Source: Aegicerativicinus sediminis (GTDB lineage: Bacteria > Bacteroidota > Bacteroidia > Flavobacteriales > Flavobacteriaceae). From it: a stretch of 64,000 nt of DNA. Positions 44,895-54,636 of this stretch are shown here, piece by piece (positions within the stretch are counted from its first letter, which is position 1; each line of letters begins with the position of its first letter). The stretch lies in NCBI RefSeq assembly GCF_015476115.1, contig NZ_CP064295.1, positions 1,544,001-1,608,000 on the forward strand, in the 5' to 3' direction. The notes beneath the pieces were generated by a model that was given only the letters and a program-made list of their open reading frames with translations, was not told the origin of the DNA and did no database searches. The translations under genes were made by a program, and so were the position numbers.

Positions 44895-46985
44895 TTATTG
44901 AAGCTTATTCTTTTTAACTTTATTTATTACAGAATCTATAATCCATTTCATAGTGGTCATTTCAGCAATGACGCCAGAAATAAATATTAATACACTAATC
45001 CAGCCAAAAATTCTAATAGGCTCAAACTTGCTTAAGGCAAACATGAAAAATCCACATGATAGGAGAAGGCTGGAGGAGAGAACGCTAAAATTCAATTCAT
45101 CCATGGGCTTTTTCAACCAAAGTTTTCTATAAATAATATGGACTGTGTTGTCATCCAATAGACCAAGACCAATAACTAGGGTAATCACGGATGAAAAAAA
45201 TAAATCTAAATCAAATAAATACATTATTAAAAATGCTAAAGCTAATGGGAAAAGATTGGGGAAAAGACTAAGCAAAGCCGTTTTGAATGATTTAGTTAAT
45301 AGCAATAAAACCATGAAAATACCAATTCCGGCGGTTGCCATAGATTTAATCAAGGAGGATGAAATGGCTAAGTTGGCGGAATCATATAATAATTTCCGAC
45401 TTGAAATGTCTAATTTGTAATCCATAGAAGCGAATTTCTTTAGAACGGAATCCTTGAACTTTTGGGTGTTGTCCACATCGTTAAGTTTTACTTCTATCCG
45501 GTAGATATTGGTTTCCTCATTGAAATATGGATTGTTGTTTTCAAGAAGATCATACAAGTTAACCTTAAAGCCCATACGGGTATTTATATAATATGTATTT
45601 GTTGCTGACTGAACCGCTGAAACATTGGGCATTTCCTTTATAAACTCTGAAATTTCTTTTACTTGAGCCTTAAATCTTCCCCGATTTTGATTTGCTATAG
45701 GTTCTACTAAAATATTTACATTAAAAGGTGAAAAATAGTTGGTTTTAAAGTAATTGTAGTACAATTTTACATTGCTGCCTTCAGGAATTTGGGCTTCAGG
45801 ATTTGATTGAAACTGTAATTTTGGATAAATAAAAATTGATAGGATAAAAACAATTACAAAAAATCCGGTAATAGGCTTTTTACCTTTTTTCAGAGCTTTA
45901 GCTAATGATATTAAATAATAATCCTTGACGCCCTTTTTCGGCTGAAAGGATAAAAGGAAAGGTGCAACTGAAAAAATTAAAAAAAATTCCATTAATAATG
46001 CGACTGAAGCTAACAAACCTAATTCTCGGATATTTTCTGATTCTCCAAAAAGATAAAAAGTGAAAAATGCAATTGAGGTTGTCAATGAAGAATAAAAAGA
46101 AGGAATATAATACAGTTGCAACACCTGTTTTAGGTTCTCCTCTGTCGATGTGTAGTGAAGCTTTTTATACCCCGCAAGAAGGTGTAATGAATCTGAAAGA
46201 GCCAATATCAAAACTACTGGTAATGCAATCATTGAAACTACATTAAAATCTATCTTCATCAAACCATACAGCAGATAGGTGGAACTTAGAGCAATTGACA
46301 GAATTGCAAGTATAAAAACGCCTGAAAGGAGTGAGCGAAATGCCATTAATGTGAAGACAAGGAAAAGTATTGAGATAGAAATAAGAATCATTCCTAAATC
46401 TTTTTCAATTTGGTGTTTTACCGCCTTTTGTACTTCAAGGTTGCTTAATACCTGAATGCTCAACTGATTAAATTCAGTTTCATTGAGAAGAGAGTTGACA
46501 AGATGGCCCACTTCTAAATTTTCCTTGGTTGTAGAAATTGCAATAACAAAACTTCTTTTATCTCGACCTATTAATTGTTTTAATATTGGAATGTCCGAAG
46601 CCTTTGCATAAAATTCTGATAAGGCATTTATTTCTTCACGGGAATGAATTTGCAGGTTCTTAAATATTGTAACAGGACTAATAATATTAATATCCGGTTG
46701 TCTTTTGATTAGCTTCTCTTGAAATTCATCTATTTCCTTGAATACAACCCTCCGATCATCAGACTTAGGAAATACAATCAAATAAATGTTGTCTGAATGC
46801 CCGAAAATGGAGTCTACTCTGCTTATTCTTATATACTCTTCATTATCAGTCGCTTCTAAACCATTGAGGCTTCCACTTACATGAATCGATCTATTGAAAA
46901 ATAATGAGGTGATAAGTAAGATAAAAAGGATAAAAAAGATCCTAGCCCTATATGAAACCAAACCATTTATCCACTTGGATGTCAT
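44895..46985 (-). CDS. MMPL/RND-family lipid exporter
   Basis: A 696-residue inner-membrane protein. An N-terminal helix, a large periplasmic loop (about 30-195), a five- to six-helix bundle, a second loop and a second helix bundle match the MMPL/HpnN fold, including DDNTVHIIYR in the late membrane region. The size and duplicated halves fit MMPL exporters of complex lipids. It overlaps the hydroxylase gene upstream by 4 bases. It is the only transporter in the cluster and the likely exporter of the product. Confidence 0.87.
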   Translation of the reverse strand: MTSKWINGLVSYRARIFFILFILLITSLFFNRSIHVSGSLNGLEATDNEEYIRISRVDSIFGHSDNIYLIVFPKSDDRRVVFKEIDEFQEKLIKRQPDINIISPVTIFKNLQIHSREEINALSEFYAKASDIPILKQLIGRDKRSFVIAISTTKENLEVGHLVNSLLNETEFNQLSIQVLSNLEVQKAVKHQIEKDLGMILISISILFLVFTLMAFRSLLSGVFILAILSIALSSTYLLYGLMKIDFNVVSMIALPVVLILALSDSLHLLAGYKKLHYTSTEENLKQVLQLYYIPSFYSSLTTSIAFFTFYLFGESENIRELGLLASVALLMEFFLIFSVAPFLLSFQPKKGVKDYYLISLAKALKKGKKPITGFFVIVFILSIFIYPKLQFQSNPEAQIPEGSNVKLYYNYFKTNYFSPFNVNILVEPIANQNRGRFKAQVKEISEFIKEMPNVSAVQSATNTYYINTRMGFKVNLYDLLENNNPYFNEETNIYRIEVKLNDVDNTQKFKDSVLKKFASMDYKLDISSRKLLYDSANLAISSSLIKSMATAGIGIFMVLLLLTKSFKTALLSLFPNLFPLALAFLIMYLFDLDLFFSSVITLVIGLGLLDDNTVHIIYRKLWLKKPMDELNFSVLSSSLLLSCGFFMFALSKFEPIRIFGWISVLIFISGVIAEMTTMKWIIDSVINKVKKNKLQ

Positions 46986-47632
46986 TTGTTCGGTGTGGAT
47001 TTATGTATTCTAGAAACTAGTTTTGATTTCCTTTTTTTTTCTGGAAGTGTTTGAAAGACCCAGTCCCAAAAGGAAGTTAAGACTCCATAAGCTCTATCGG
47101 GCTGTTGATAGTGATGAATTAAATGGTATCGCCACCAAAAATTAAATCGTTTTGGTGATGGTAGCGAGTGTACCATATAATGGATCGACATGAAGAAAGT
47201 ATATCCAATAAAAAAACCTGAATTAAACATATACGATCGAACACCAAGCGTTAAATAAAAAATTAGAACAAAAAATGCGGAGATTAATAAGGCTGGAAGA
47301 GGAGAAATTAAAATGCGCCTCTTATCATTTGGGTACATATGATGAGCGCCATGTATGATATATTTGATGCCTTTGGTGGAGTGATTGCCATGTGAATCAT
47401 GATAAGCATATCTATGGATTAAATATTCCATCAATGTCCAGGTTAAAAAGCCTAAAATGAAAAATAGAATTAACTCAAAATTTCCAAAATTGTATTTGGT
47501 AAGGGCGATGTAGGCAGAAATAGAGGAAATGGTTACATATATTAAAAATATAAGGGCCGGATGGGTACGTGTTAATAGCTCCAGATATCTATTTTTAAAC
47601 AACTCTGGTGATTTAGAATTGGTATAATACAT
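46982..47632 (-). CDS. Fatty-acid hydroxylase superfamily protein (FA2H-like)
   Basis: A 216-residue membrane diiron enzyme. His motifs are HRYAYHDSHG near 68, HGAHHMYPND near 89, HYMVHS near 151 and YHLIHHY near 168, the spacing of the sterol desaturase/fatty-acid hydroxylase group. The HGAHH-x-x-P-x-D-x-x-R block resembles fatty-acid 2-hydroxylases. Several transmembrane helices lie between. It is the first gene of a two-gene operon with the MMPL exporter. It probably hydroxylates an acyl chain of the exported lipid. Confidence 0.85.
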   Translation of the reverse strand: MYYTNSKSPELFKNRYLELLTRTHPALIFLIYVTISSISAYIALTKYNFGNFELILFFILGFLTWTLMEYLIHRYAYHDSHGNHSTKGIKYIIHGAHHMYPNDKRRILISPLPALLISAFFVLIFYLTLGVRSYMFNSGFFIGYTFFMSIHYMVHSLPSPKRFNFWWRYHLIHHYQQPDRAYGVLTSFWDWVFQTLPEKKRKSKLVSRIHKSTPNK

Positions 47633-47868
47633 TTGTTTAGTTAATAAGTTAATTTACTAAACTTACTCAAGAATAAGGTAATAGATGTCCAAAATTATCT
47701 ATTGAATATTTTGTCGGATAATTTTAAGCAATCTCTCAAATGGACTAATTAAAAGTGCTTTATACAGGATACAACAGTATAGTTTTTATTACAAATACGG
47801 TAATTTTATGAGTTAGGGCCGGAAATTGCTCTTTTATCATTAATTATTTTAAAAACCGTGTTACCACT

Positions 47869-49272
47869 ATGCAAAATTCCAGAAGACAATTTTTAACATC
47901 CATAAGTATGCTTGCAGCTGCAACCGCATTTCCACTCTCGGCATTTTCTTTTGGTACAACAAAAAAACTTAAGGTTGTCCTTGTGGGTACCGGTATTAGG
48001 GGTACCAGCTTTTGGGGACAACGGCTTGTACAAGAATATTCAGAAATTCTTGAGTTTGTAGGGCTTTGTGATAATAATCCTGGGAGATTGGAATTTGGTA
48101 GGAAGTTTATTGGTACCACTTGTCCAACCTTCCTTGATTTTGATGAAATGTTGGATAAGACTAAACCAGACTTAATTATTGTTACTACCGTAGATTCAAC
48201 CCATCACCAATTTATTATTAAAGGTTTGGAATCTGGTTACGATGTACTTACCGAAAAACCATTAACTACGGATGAAACCAAAGCACAAGCCATTCTTAAT
48301 GCCGAACGTTCGTCAGGCAAGAAATTAATAGTTGGCTTTAATTACCGTTGGAGTCCATATGCTACAAAAATTAAGGAATTATTGGCCACTAATACAATAG
48401 GTAAGGTAACCTCAGTAGATTTTCATTGGTATTTGAACACTTACCATGGAGCCTCTTATTTCCGTCGTTGGCACGGGCTTAAGGATAAAGGAGGATCACT
48501 TTGGGTGCACAAGGCCACTCACCATTTCGATTTGGTAAATTGGTGGTTAGACTCTGATCCTGCTGAGGTGTTTGCTTATGGTGATTTGGAACATTATGGT
48601 GTTAATGGGCCATTTAGGGGCCCTAACTGTAGGGATTGTCAGCATAAAACTAAATGCGAATATTATTTCGATATAACCAAAAATGAGCATTTAATGAATT
48701 TGTATGTCGCAAATGAAAAGCATGATGGTTACATACGCGACAATTGTCTTTTTAGGGAAGAAATAGATATCTATGATAAAATGTCTGCCCAAATTAAGTA
48801 TGCAAATAATGTTAGTGTAAATTATTCCTTAACAACTTATTCCCCTTTTGAAGGATGGCGTATTGCCTTTAATGGTACTGGTGGACGTATTGAAGCTTCC
48901 TTAGATATTCCTTATGACAAAAAAGTTGAGGTGAGTCAGGCTGAAATGCATGCCAAGGAAATGGAACAAAATGCCTTGGAAGATACGAGTACAGAGAGTA
49001 TTATCGTTCATAAACTTTGGAGTGATTATGAAACAATCACCGTTGCCACTGAACGCGGAGGCCATGGAGGAGGAGATGCCCGCCTACATGAAAAGATCTT
49101 TGTTTCACCCGATACTGAAGATGAATTTGGCCGTTCTGCCGGTATACGTGATGGTATAATGTCTGTTTTAATTGGAATAGCCGCAAGGAAAAGTATAGAG
49201 TCTGGAGACCCCATTAAAATATCAGATCTCACAGATTTAAAGCCTATGGCTAAACGAATTAAAGAGGTATAG
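47869..49272 (+). CDS. Gfo/Idh/MocA-family oxidoreductase with Tat signal
   Basis: A 467-residue exported dehydrogenase or glycosidase-like enzyme. The N-terminus has a twin-arginine signal (SRRQFLTS). The Rossmann motif VGTGIRG is near 40, and EKP in LTEKPLTTDE is near 128, which is typical of the family. An insert near 250 contains CRDCQHKTKC, a cysteine cluster that could bind metal. Family members act on sugars or inositols with NAD(P). It has its own transcription unit after the cluster and is not clearly linked to it. Confidence 0.88.
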   Translation: MQNSRRQFLTSISMLAAATAFPLSAFSFGTTKKLKVVLVGTGIRGTSFWGQRLVQEYSEILEFVGLCDNNPGRLEFGRKFIGTTCPTFLDFDEMLDKTKPDLIIVTTVDSTHHQFIIKGLESGYDVLTEKPLTTDETKAQAILNAERSSGKKLIVGFNYRWSPYATKIKELLATNTIGKVTSVDFHWYLNTYHGASYFRRWHGLKDKGGSLWVHKATHHFDLVNWWLDSDPAEVFAYGDLEHYGVNGPFRGPNCRDCQHKTKCEYYFDITKNEHLMNLYVANEKHDGYIRDNCLFREEIDIYDKMSAQIKYANNVSVNYSLTTYSPFEGWRIAFNGTGGRIEASLDIPYDKKVEVSQAEMHAKEMEQNALEDTSTESIIVHKLWSDYETITVATERGGHGGGDARLHEKIFVSPDTEDEFGRSAGIRDGIMSVLIGIAARKSIESGDPIKISDLTDLKPMAKRIKEV

Positions 49273-49277
49273 AAATT

Positions 49278-49499
49278 TTAAGGTTTGGGTGGAAGGTCGA
49301 ATGCCTCAGCCTCATGTTCAAAATAGTTGCGGTGACTGCCATCGCAAAATGGCTTGTTATTGGAGCGTCCACAACGGCAGAGCGATACTAGAGTTCTACC
49401 GCCTAGACCATAAACATTACCTTCTTTATCGACAATTTCAAAATCGCCATCAACTTTTACGCTGCCATTACTGAGTATAGTGAGTTTGGTTTTAGACAT
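49278..49499 (-). CDS. CDGSH iron-sulfur domain protein
   Basis: A 73-residue protein with the complete [2Fe-2S] motif CRCGRSNNKPFCDGSH (three Cys and one His). The length is typical of single-domain bacterial CDGSH proteins. It is cytoplasmic and probably handles electrons or redox sensing. It ends 5 bases from the convergent oxidoreductase stop. Confidence 0.93.
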   Translation of the reverse strand: MSKTKLTILSNGSVKVDGDFEIVDKEGNVYGLGGRTLVSLCRCGRSNNKPFCDGSHRNYFEHEAEAFDLPPKP

Positions 49500-49631
49500 C
49501 TTTATTATTTTAATATTTGATGGTTAAGATACATGATTCAAATTAATTCCTTCCTGTTAAAGGCGCAAAAAAGTAAATAGTCTTTTGCTATATAAATCCA
49601 TTCGTTTAAGGCCCAAGATTCTCTATTCTTT

Positions 49632-50708
49632 TTAATCTTTTGATAACGAAAAAGCCAGCCATAGCATTGGTGCTTGCCCATGAAAATCACCGACAATTGT
49701 TGGTCGATTCAGATAATAGTCTATATCTGTGCTTTGTCCTGTTCCAACACAAACATTTTTTATTTTCCCTTCTGGTGTTATAAATGTTGTAAGTGCATTC
49801 CAGGCTTTAATATATGCCTTCTCATAGGTTTTTTTCGGTAAAATTCCTTTATTAACGCCAGTTGCCATGGCAAAAGCAAACATGGCTGTTGAGGAGGTTT
49901 CTTTAAAAGAATCTTTACGGTTAATTAATTGATGCCACATTCCATCCTCTCCTTGATATTTCAATAAGGTGGTCATCATTTTTTTATAACCTGCCAATAT
50001 GGTATTGTAGAATGGGTTATTGGGAGGTAAATCTATAAGCAATTCAGCTAATCCAGCTGCCACCCATCCATTTCCACGACCCCAATAGAAGGGGGCATTT
50101 TCACCGTGATAATATAATCCATTTGGTTGTTGTAATTTTTCAACATACGCATTTGCTTCCAAAGCTGCACGTTCAAGGTAGATACTTTTACCAGTAGCTC
50201 TAAAAGCTTGTAACTGTAAACTACAAACCATATACACATCATCTATCCAAAATCTTGTTTGGTTGGTAAGACCGTTTGGCAAGGGATTCTCCCATTGCCC
50301 ATTGGCCAATTCCATTCCTTGATCTAAATAGATTTTCTTTTTGGTATGGATATAAAGTTCAAGAGGTAGTATGCCATAGACATTTGCATCCACATGATTG
50401 GCAGTGTTTGGAATAGATTCATCAATTACTCTGTCATAACGATCGCTGATAAGGATTAAAGTTTCCGTGTCATTTTTTTTGGCAGCTAATTTTGAGGCTC
50501 CATAAGCTGCACATACTTCAGCATAATGAACAGCCGTAACTCCTTCAGTTTTATACATCATAAAATCTGAACGGGAGAGTAAATCTTGAGTTACTAAATC
50601 TCCAACTACCTTTGGGGATTTTAACAATGTTGTTTCTGAGGGTGAATGCAAACCAGAACAGCCGTACAACAATATGCACGGTAAAATTATAGTTGAGTGA
50701 ATTTTCAT
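49632..50708 (-). CDS. GH105/GH88-like unsaturated glucuronyl hydrolase, lipoprotein
   Basis: A 358-residue lipoprotein. The ATG at 50708 gives a lipoprotein signal (lipobox LLYGC); an upstream start would add 28 residues before it. The family landmarks are FWIDDVYM, with the conserved Asp pair, and WGRGNGW. The alpha-barrel fold removes unsaturated sugar ends left by polysaccharide lyases, for example in rhamnogalacturonan or ulvan breakdown. No lyase gene is adjacent, so the substrate is open. Confidence 0.85.
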   Translation of the reverse strand: MKIHSTIILPCILLYGCSGLHSPSETTLLKSPKVVGDLVTQDLLSRSDFMMYKTEGVTAVHYAEVCAAYGASKLAAKKNDTETLILISDRYDRVIDESIPNTANHVDANVYGILPLELYIHTKKKIYLDQGMELANGQWENPLPNGLTNQTRFWIDDVYMVCSLQLQAFRATGKSIYLERAALEANAYVEKLQQPNGLYYHGENAPFYWGRGNGWVAAGLAELLIDLPPNNPFYNTILAGYKKMMTTLLKYQGEDGMWHQLINRKDSFKETSSTAMFAFAMATGVNKGILPKKTYEKAYIKAWNALTTFITPEGKIKNVCVGTGQSTDIDYYLNRPTIVGDFHGQAPMLWLAFSLSKD

Positions 50709-51093
50709 TATAAGATGTGAAATAGTAAAAAAAGAAAACATTTTGTTGCCTGACGAACCATTAAGGGTTTTGAATTCTGCGTTACTGGTCATTTTCGATT
50801 CATAATTTATATTAATCGATTAAGTAAGAGTTAATAATCCAATTTTTACCATTAATCTACACTTAAAGGCTAAATATCGCTGATTTTGGTCAGATTATCG
50901 TACTTGGTCGTTTACTCGTCAAATTTAGTGTATCTTTAAAATACTACCCTATAGAATTAGCTGATACTGATGTAGTTGTACTCCACAGCAACTGGATCTC
51001 CAGTTTTTGTTTCCCAAATTGAATCATTCCAACCTATTTGAATGTTGAATTACAAAATGATATTTAAATATTAATCAACTAAAAATTAATCCG
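50709..51093. other. Intergenic region between divergent genes, nothing coding
   Basis: About 385 AT-rich bases between the GH105-like gene and the ScyD-like gene. A near match to the Bacteroidota -7 box (TATCTTTA) lies around 50930 on the plus strand. No RNA gene, terminator or repeat was found. Confidence 0.5.
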
Positions 51094-52197
51094 ATGAAAA
51101 ATCACATTTATCTAGCGGTTTTAGGATCGCTCTCTTTAATTATTGCGGGCTGTAGTTCCGAGCCGGTGTCTCAGGCTGAATCTTTAGTAATTGAATCTTC
51201 TCTAGGGCTGAATGCAAGATCATTAAATGCGAGCCATATGGAAGAAGGTTCATTTGCCGGACCTTTGTTTGATCTAGCAACTTCACCTAATAATACCGTT
51301 TTAGTAGCAGATGCAGGAGCCGGTGTATCAAATGCCCATGGCGCTAATTTGTTTATGCTACCTGGTATTACCTCTGTAGCCCCAATAGGTACAGGAGTTA
51401 TGTGGGCAGTAACTGGTGGTGCCCCCGAACCAACTGAAGATTCCGGACAAGGCCTGCATCGTGTTGGTCAAGGAAAAATTAGTAAGGTTGCAAATATTTT
51501 TGCCTTTGAAGAACATAATGATCCAGACGGTCATGGTGTGGATTCCAATCCCTATTCTGTAGCTGCGTTGAATGCAAGTGAAGCTTTGGTGGCGGATGCA
51601 GGTGCAAATGATTTGTTGCGAATTGATAATAAAGGAAATATAGAGGTTGTAGCCGTATTCCCAAATGAGTTAGTCTCCACGGAAAATGTAAAGAACTTGG
51701 TTGGTTGCCCAGAATCGGAAGAGGGCCTTTGCTTCCTACCCGATATGATGCCGGCCCAACCAGTGCCAACTTCTATTGCAATTGGTCCGGACGGCTATTA
51801 TTATGTAGGTGAATTGAAAGGCTTTCCAGCACCTACTGGAGCCTCAAACATTTGGAAAATTACACCGGATGCTTCAGGGGCGATGTGTGGAAGCAGCCTA
51901 GACTGTGTTAAATTATTCAGTGGAGGATTTACTTCCATCGTTGACATGGTTTTCGGGCCAGATGGAAACCTTTATGTTGCTGAATTAGATGAACAGACTT
52001 GGTTTGCCGTTGAGGTTCTTCATGCTGGGGCGGGAGGAAATATTAAAATGTGCAATTTAGAGACTATGGAAGTAACAACAATTGCTTCTGGCATCCCTAT
52101 GTTAACTGCTTTGACATTTGATAAGGATGGTAAACTTTGGGCAACTCAAAATGCTTTAATCCCAGGAATGGCAGAGGTAGTTGAAATAGCTTATTAA
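51094..52197 (+). CDS. ScyD/ScyE-family beta-propeller lipoprotein
   Basis: A 367-residue lipoprotein with signal and lipobox IIAGC near residue 20. The mature part is a beta-propeller of NHL/SMP-30-like repeats (for example SIAIGPDGYYYVGELKGFP and DMVFGPDGNLYVAELD), matching proteins annotated ScyD/ScyE. Several Cys residues in CPESEEGLC and MCGSSLDC could form disulfides. Its role outside scytonemin producers is unknown. It has its own terminator. Confidence 0.85.
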   Translation: MKNHIYLAVLGSLSLIIAGCSSEPVSQAESLVIESSLGLNARSLNASHMEEGSFAGPLFDLATSPNNTVLVADAGAGVSNAHGANLFMLPGITSVAPIGTGVMWAVTGGAPEPTEDSGQGLHRVGQGKISKVANIFAFEEHNDPDGHGVDSNPYSVAALNASEALVADAGANDLLRIDNKGNIEVVAVFPNELVSTENVKNLVGCPESEEGLCFLPDMMPAQPVPTSIAIGPDGYYYVGELKGFPAPTGASNIWKITPDASGAMCGSSLDCVKLFSGGFTSIVDMVFGPDGNLYVAELDEQTWFAVEVLHAGAGGNIKMCNLETMEVTTIASGIPMLTALTFDKDGKLWATQNALIPGMAEVVEIAY

Positions 52198-52225
52198 ATA
52201 GGTTTAATTCTTAATTTAGATATAA

Positions 52226-52257
52226 GCAAGGCGGTCTAAATGCCTTGCTTTTTTATT
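52226..52257 (+). terminator. Rho-independent terminator of the ScyD-like gene
   Basis: AGCAAGGC and GCCTTGCT form an 8-bp stem around a 9-base loop, followed by TTTTTTATTT. It lies 30 bases after the stop codon. Confidence 0.88.
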
Positions 52258-52324
52258 TATTGAATTGTGAGCTAATTAATATCATTTTATTAATGTATTA
52301 TATTTACAATTCAATCTATGGCCA

Positions 52325-53308
52325 ATGAAAAAATCTTTATTTCAACTCCTTATTTTGATGGTTATTTCTAATGTTTTAGCCCAACACAAACCCACAGATC
52401 CATTTGCCCATACTTTTTCTATAGTTGCAAGAGATTCCCTTACTGGAGATTTAGCGGTTGCAGTACAAAGTCATTGGTTTAGTGTTGGCACCGTTGTTTC
52501 TTGGGCCGAAGTGGGTGTTGGAGCTATTGCCACCCAAAGTTTTGTAAATGTTTCCTTTGGGCCAAGAGGATTGGAATTGCTTAAAGAGGGGAAATCCCCA
52601 CAGGATGTTCTAGAGCAATTATTAAAAGATGATGAAGGTAGGGAGGTAAGGCAAGTGGCTATAATAGATACTAAAGGTAATGTGGCAACCCATACCGGCA
52701 CCAAGTGCATCGATTATGCAGGTCACACAAATGGGCCCAATTTTTCGGTTCAAGCAAATATGATGTTAAATGAAAAGGTAGTGCCCGCAATGAAATCTGC
52801 TTGGGGATCAAATTCTAATTTAAAACTTCCTGAACGCATGGTGGCCGTATTACAGGCAGCCCAAAGTGTTGGTGGGGATATACGCGGCAAACAATCAGCG
52901 GCTTTAATAGTTGTTAAAGGAAAAGCTTCAGACGAACCTTGGAACGATCGCTTGATTAATTTACAGGTTGCGGATCATTCCGACCCTATTGCAGAATTAT
53001 CTCGTCTTCTAAAAGTGCATAGAGCTTATGAGTATATGAATGCTGGTGATCTTTATGTTGAAAAGGGGCAGATGGATAAAGCGATGGAAGCGTATAATTC
53101 TGCGATGAATATGTTTCCTGAAAATTTAGAAATGAAATATTGGACAGCCATTACCTTAGCAAATGAAGGCGATGTTGAAAAAGCAAAAGAGATGCTCAAA
53201 CCAATTTTCAAGAAAGATCCTAATTGGAAGTTGTTAACGGAGCGCCTACCAAAAGTCGGTTTGTTAATTATTTCTGAGGAAGATTTGAACTCCATCCTAA
53301 AACTTTAA
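52325..53308 (+). CDS. DUF1028 protein with C-terminal TPR
   Basis: A 327-residue exported protein with a signal peptide ending near VLAQ. Residues about 28-235 match DUF1028, an Ntn-hydrolase-like family (HTFSIVARDSLTGDLAVAVQSHWFSVG, then VGVGAIATQS). The C-terminal 90 residues form TPR-like helices (AGDLYVEKGQMDKAMEAYNSAM). DUF1028-TPR fusions are frequent in Bacteroidota; the activity is unproven, though a peptidase or amidase is suggested by the fold. Confidence 0.88.
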   Translation: MKKSLFQLLILMVISNVLAQHKPTDPFAHTFSIVARDSLTGDLAVAVQSHWFSVGTVVSWAEVGVGAIATQSFVNVSFGPRGLELLKEGKSPQDVLEQLLKDDEGREVRQVAIIDTKGNVATHTGTKCIDYAGHTNGPNFSVQANMMLNEKVVPAMKSAWGSNSNLKLPERMVAVLQAAQSVGGDIRGKQSAALIVVKGKASDEPWNDRLINLQVADHSDPIAELSRLLKVHRAYEYMNAGDLYVEKGQMDKAMEAYNSAMNMFPENLEMKYWTAITLANEGDVEKAKEMLKPIFKKDPNWKLLTERLPKVGLLIISEEDLNSILKL

Positions 53309-53349
53309 TATAGGTAGATTCAATCAAAAATTGAAAATCTATTAATAGA

Positions 53350-53383
53350 TAAAAAAAACCAGCTTAGGCTGGCTTTTTTTTGC
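53350..53383 (+). terminator. Rho-independent terminator after the DUF1028 gene
   Basis: CCAGC-TTAG-GCTGG stem-loop preceded by As and followed by eight Ts; it could act in both directions between the convergent genes. Confidence 0.88.
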
Positions 53384-53534
53384 TAATTCAAATAATCATC
53401 ATATGAACCACAGTTAGCAGGTCCGTTTCCGATTGACTATTATAAATGTAGCTCAATAGTAGCCTCATGCCAGCTAAAATGATGTAAACCAATGGAATAA
53501 TGATGTGAAAAGAAGCTCAAAAGATGCTTATTAT

Positions 53535-54632
53535 CTAATCTTTAAATAGAAGGCGTGGAATTTCAATAAACGTTTCAACTCCTTCACCGTCAGCACTATT
53601 TTGTAAGTAAAATTCAAAATTATCTTGATAAAGTGTTTCCAATCTATCCTTAGTATTCTTTAAACCTACACCGCTATTAAAATAATCTTTTGAGGTATCA
53701 ATAGCAGCCCCATTATTCCACACCCTTATTTGAAGATACTCGCTGTTACACTTAATGATGAGTTTAATGGTTAGGGAGGAATGTTGAGGAGAATACCCAT
53801 GTTTCACCGCGTTTTCTATTATGGGCTGTATAATTAGAGGAGGTACCAAAAGTTTTAAGCAGCTGGGATTTATTTCCTTTTCTATGTTGAGATGGTCGCC
53901 AAAGCGTGTATGCAATATTTCTAAATAGGTGTTTAAGACTTCTAATTCCTTACGCAATTTTATGGTTGTACTTTTTGTATACAAAATATCCCTTAAAAAG
54001 CTACTTAAATCTGAAATTGTATTTTGGGCCTTTTGGGTGTCTATACTCATTAAACTAGAGATAGTATTGAGGGTGTTGAACAAAAAGTGAGGTTGTAATT
54101 TGCTGTTTAGTAGTTTGAGTTTTGTTTCTGTGAGTTGATCTTCTACCTGAATTCTGCGCTGTTCTGATTCACGAACCTGTTTTACATAATAAAATGTGTA
54201 GATAATACCTACCATGGCAAAATAAATGAGGAAGTTGAGGTCCAATACCGCAATAAAGGCAGCCAAACTACGCTTTAACTCATAGCCAGTATGTAGCTTG
54301 TCATTCAAAAACAGATTGAAGTCTGAAATTAATCGAATTAGAAATCCTATAAAAATAGAACCCAAAATATGAACGGCAATTATTATGGACCATGGTTTAC
54401 GTTTTCTTATAAAATACTTTGTGCTTATAGCAATAAGTGTCATAAAACAAATCACCACTATCCAGTCTAAGACAAATCCACCTAACAATACGGTGCCGAA
54501 AGTACTACCGTCACGTCCGAAGCCCAACATGCTCAGCAAATATCCTTTTCCAATATATACGAGGTCAAATAGGGTATAGAAGACCGCTAATATGGCAATT
54601 AGCCGCCAATCAATAAATTTCCGAAGTTTCAT
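53535..54632 (-). CDS. LytS-type (YehU-like) sensor histidine kinase
   Basis: A 365-residue kinase. Four transmembrane helices span about 10-150, then a coiled linker. The phospho-acceptor is His in LQPHFLFNTLNTISSL near 183 and the ATPase domain has PLIIQPIIENAVKHG and GVGLKNTKDRL. It is the second gene of an operon whose first gene is the LytTR regulator, with 4 bases between. The pair is divergent from the SusC operon and may control it. Confidence 0.94.
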   Translation of the reverse strand: MKLRKFIDWRLIAILAVFYTLFDLVYIGKGYLLSMLGFGRDGSTFGTVLLGGFVLDWIVVICFMTLIAISTKYFIRKRKPWSIIIAVHILGSIFIGFLIRLISDFNLFLNDKLHTGYELKRSLAAFIAVLDLNFLIYFAMVGIIYTFYYVKQVRESEQRRIQVEDQLTETKLKLLNSKLQPHFLFNTLNTISSLMSIDTQKAQNTISDLSSFLRDILYTKSTTIKLRKELEVLNTYLEILHTRFGDHLNIEKEINPSCLKLLVPPLIIQPIIENAVKHGYSPQHSSLTIKLIIKCNSEYLQIRVWNNGAAIDTSKDYFNSGVGLKNTKDRLETLYQDNFEFYLQNSADGEGVETFIEIPRLLFKD

Positions 54633-54636
54633 TTTT

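Noticed and set aside
47634-47661. GTTTAGT / ACTAAAC inverted repeat upstream of the hydroxylase gene
   Set aside because: Only 7 bp with a 14-base AT-rich spacer, which is expected by chance in this composition.
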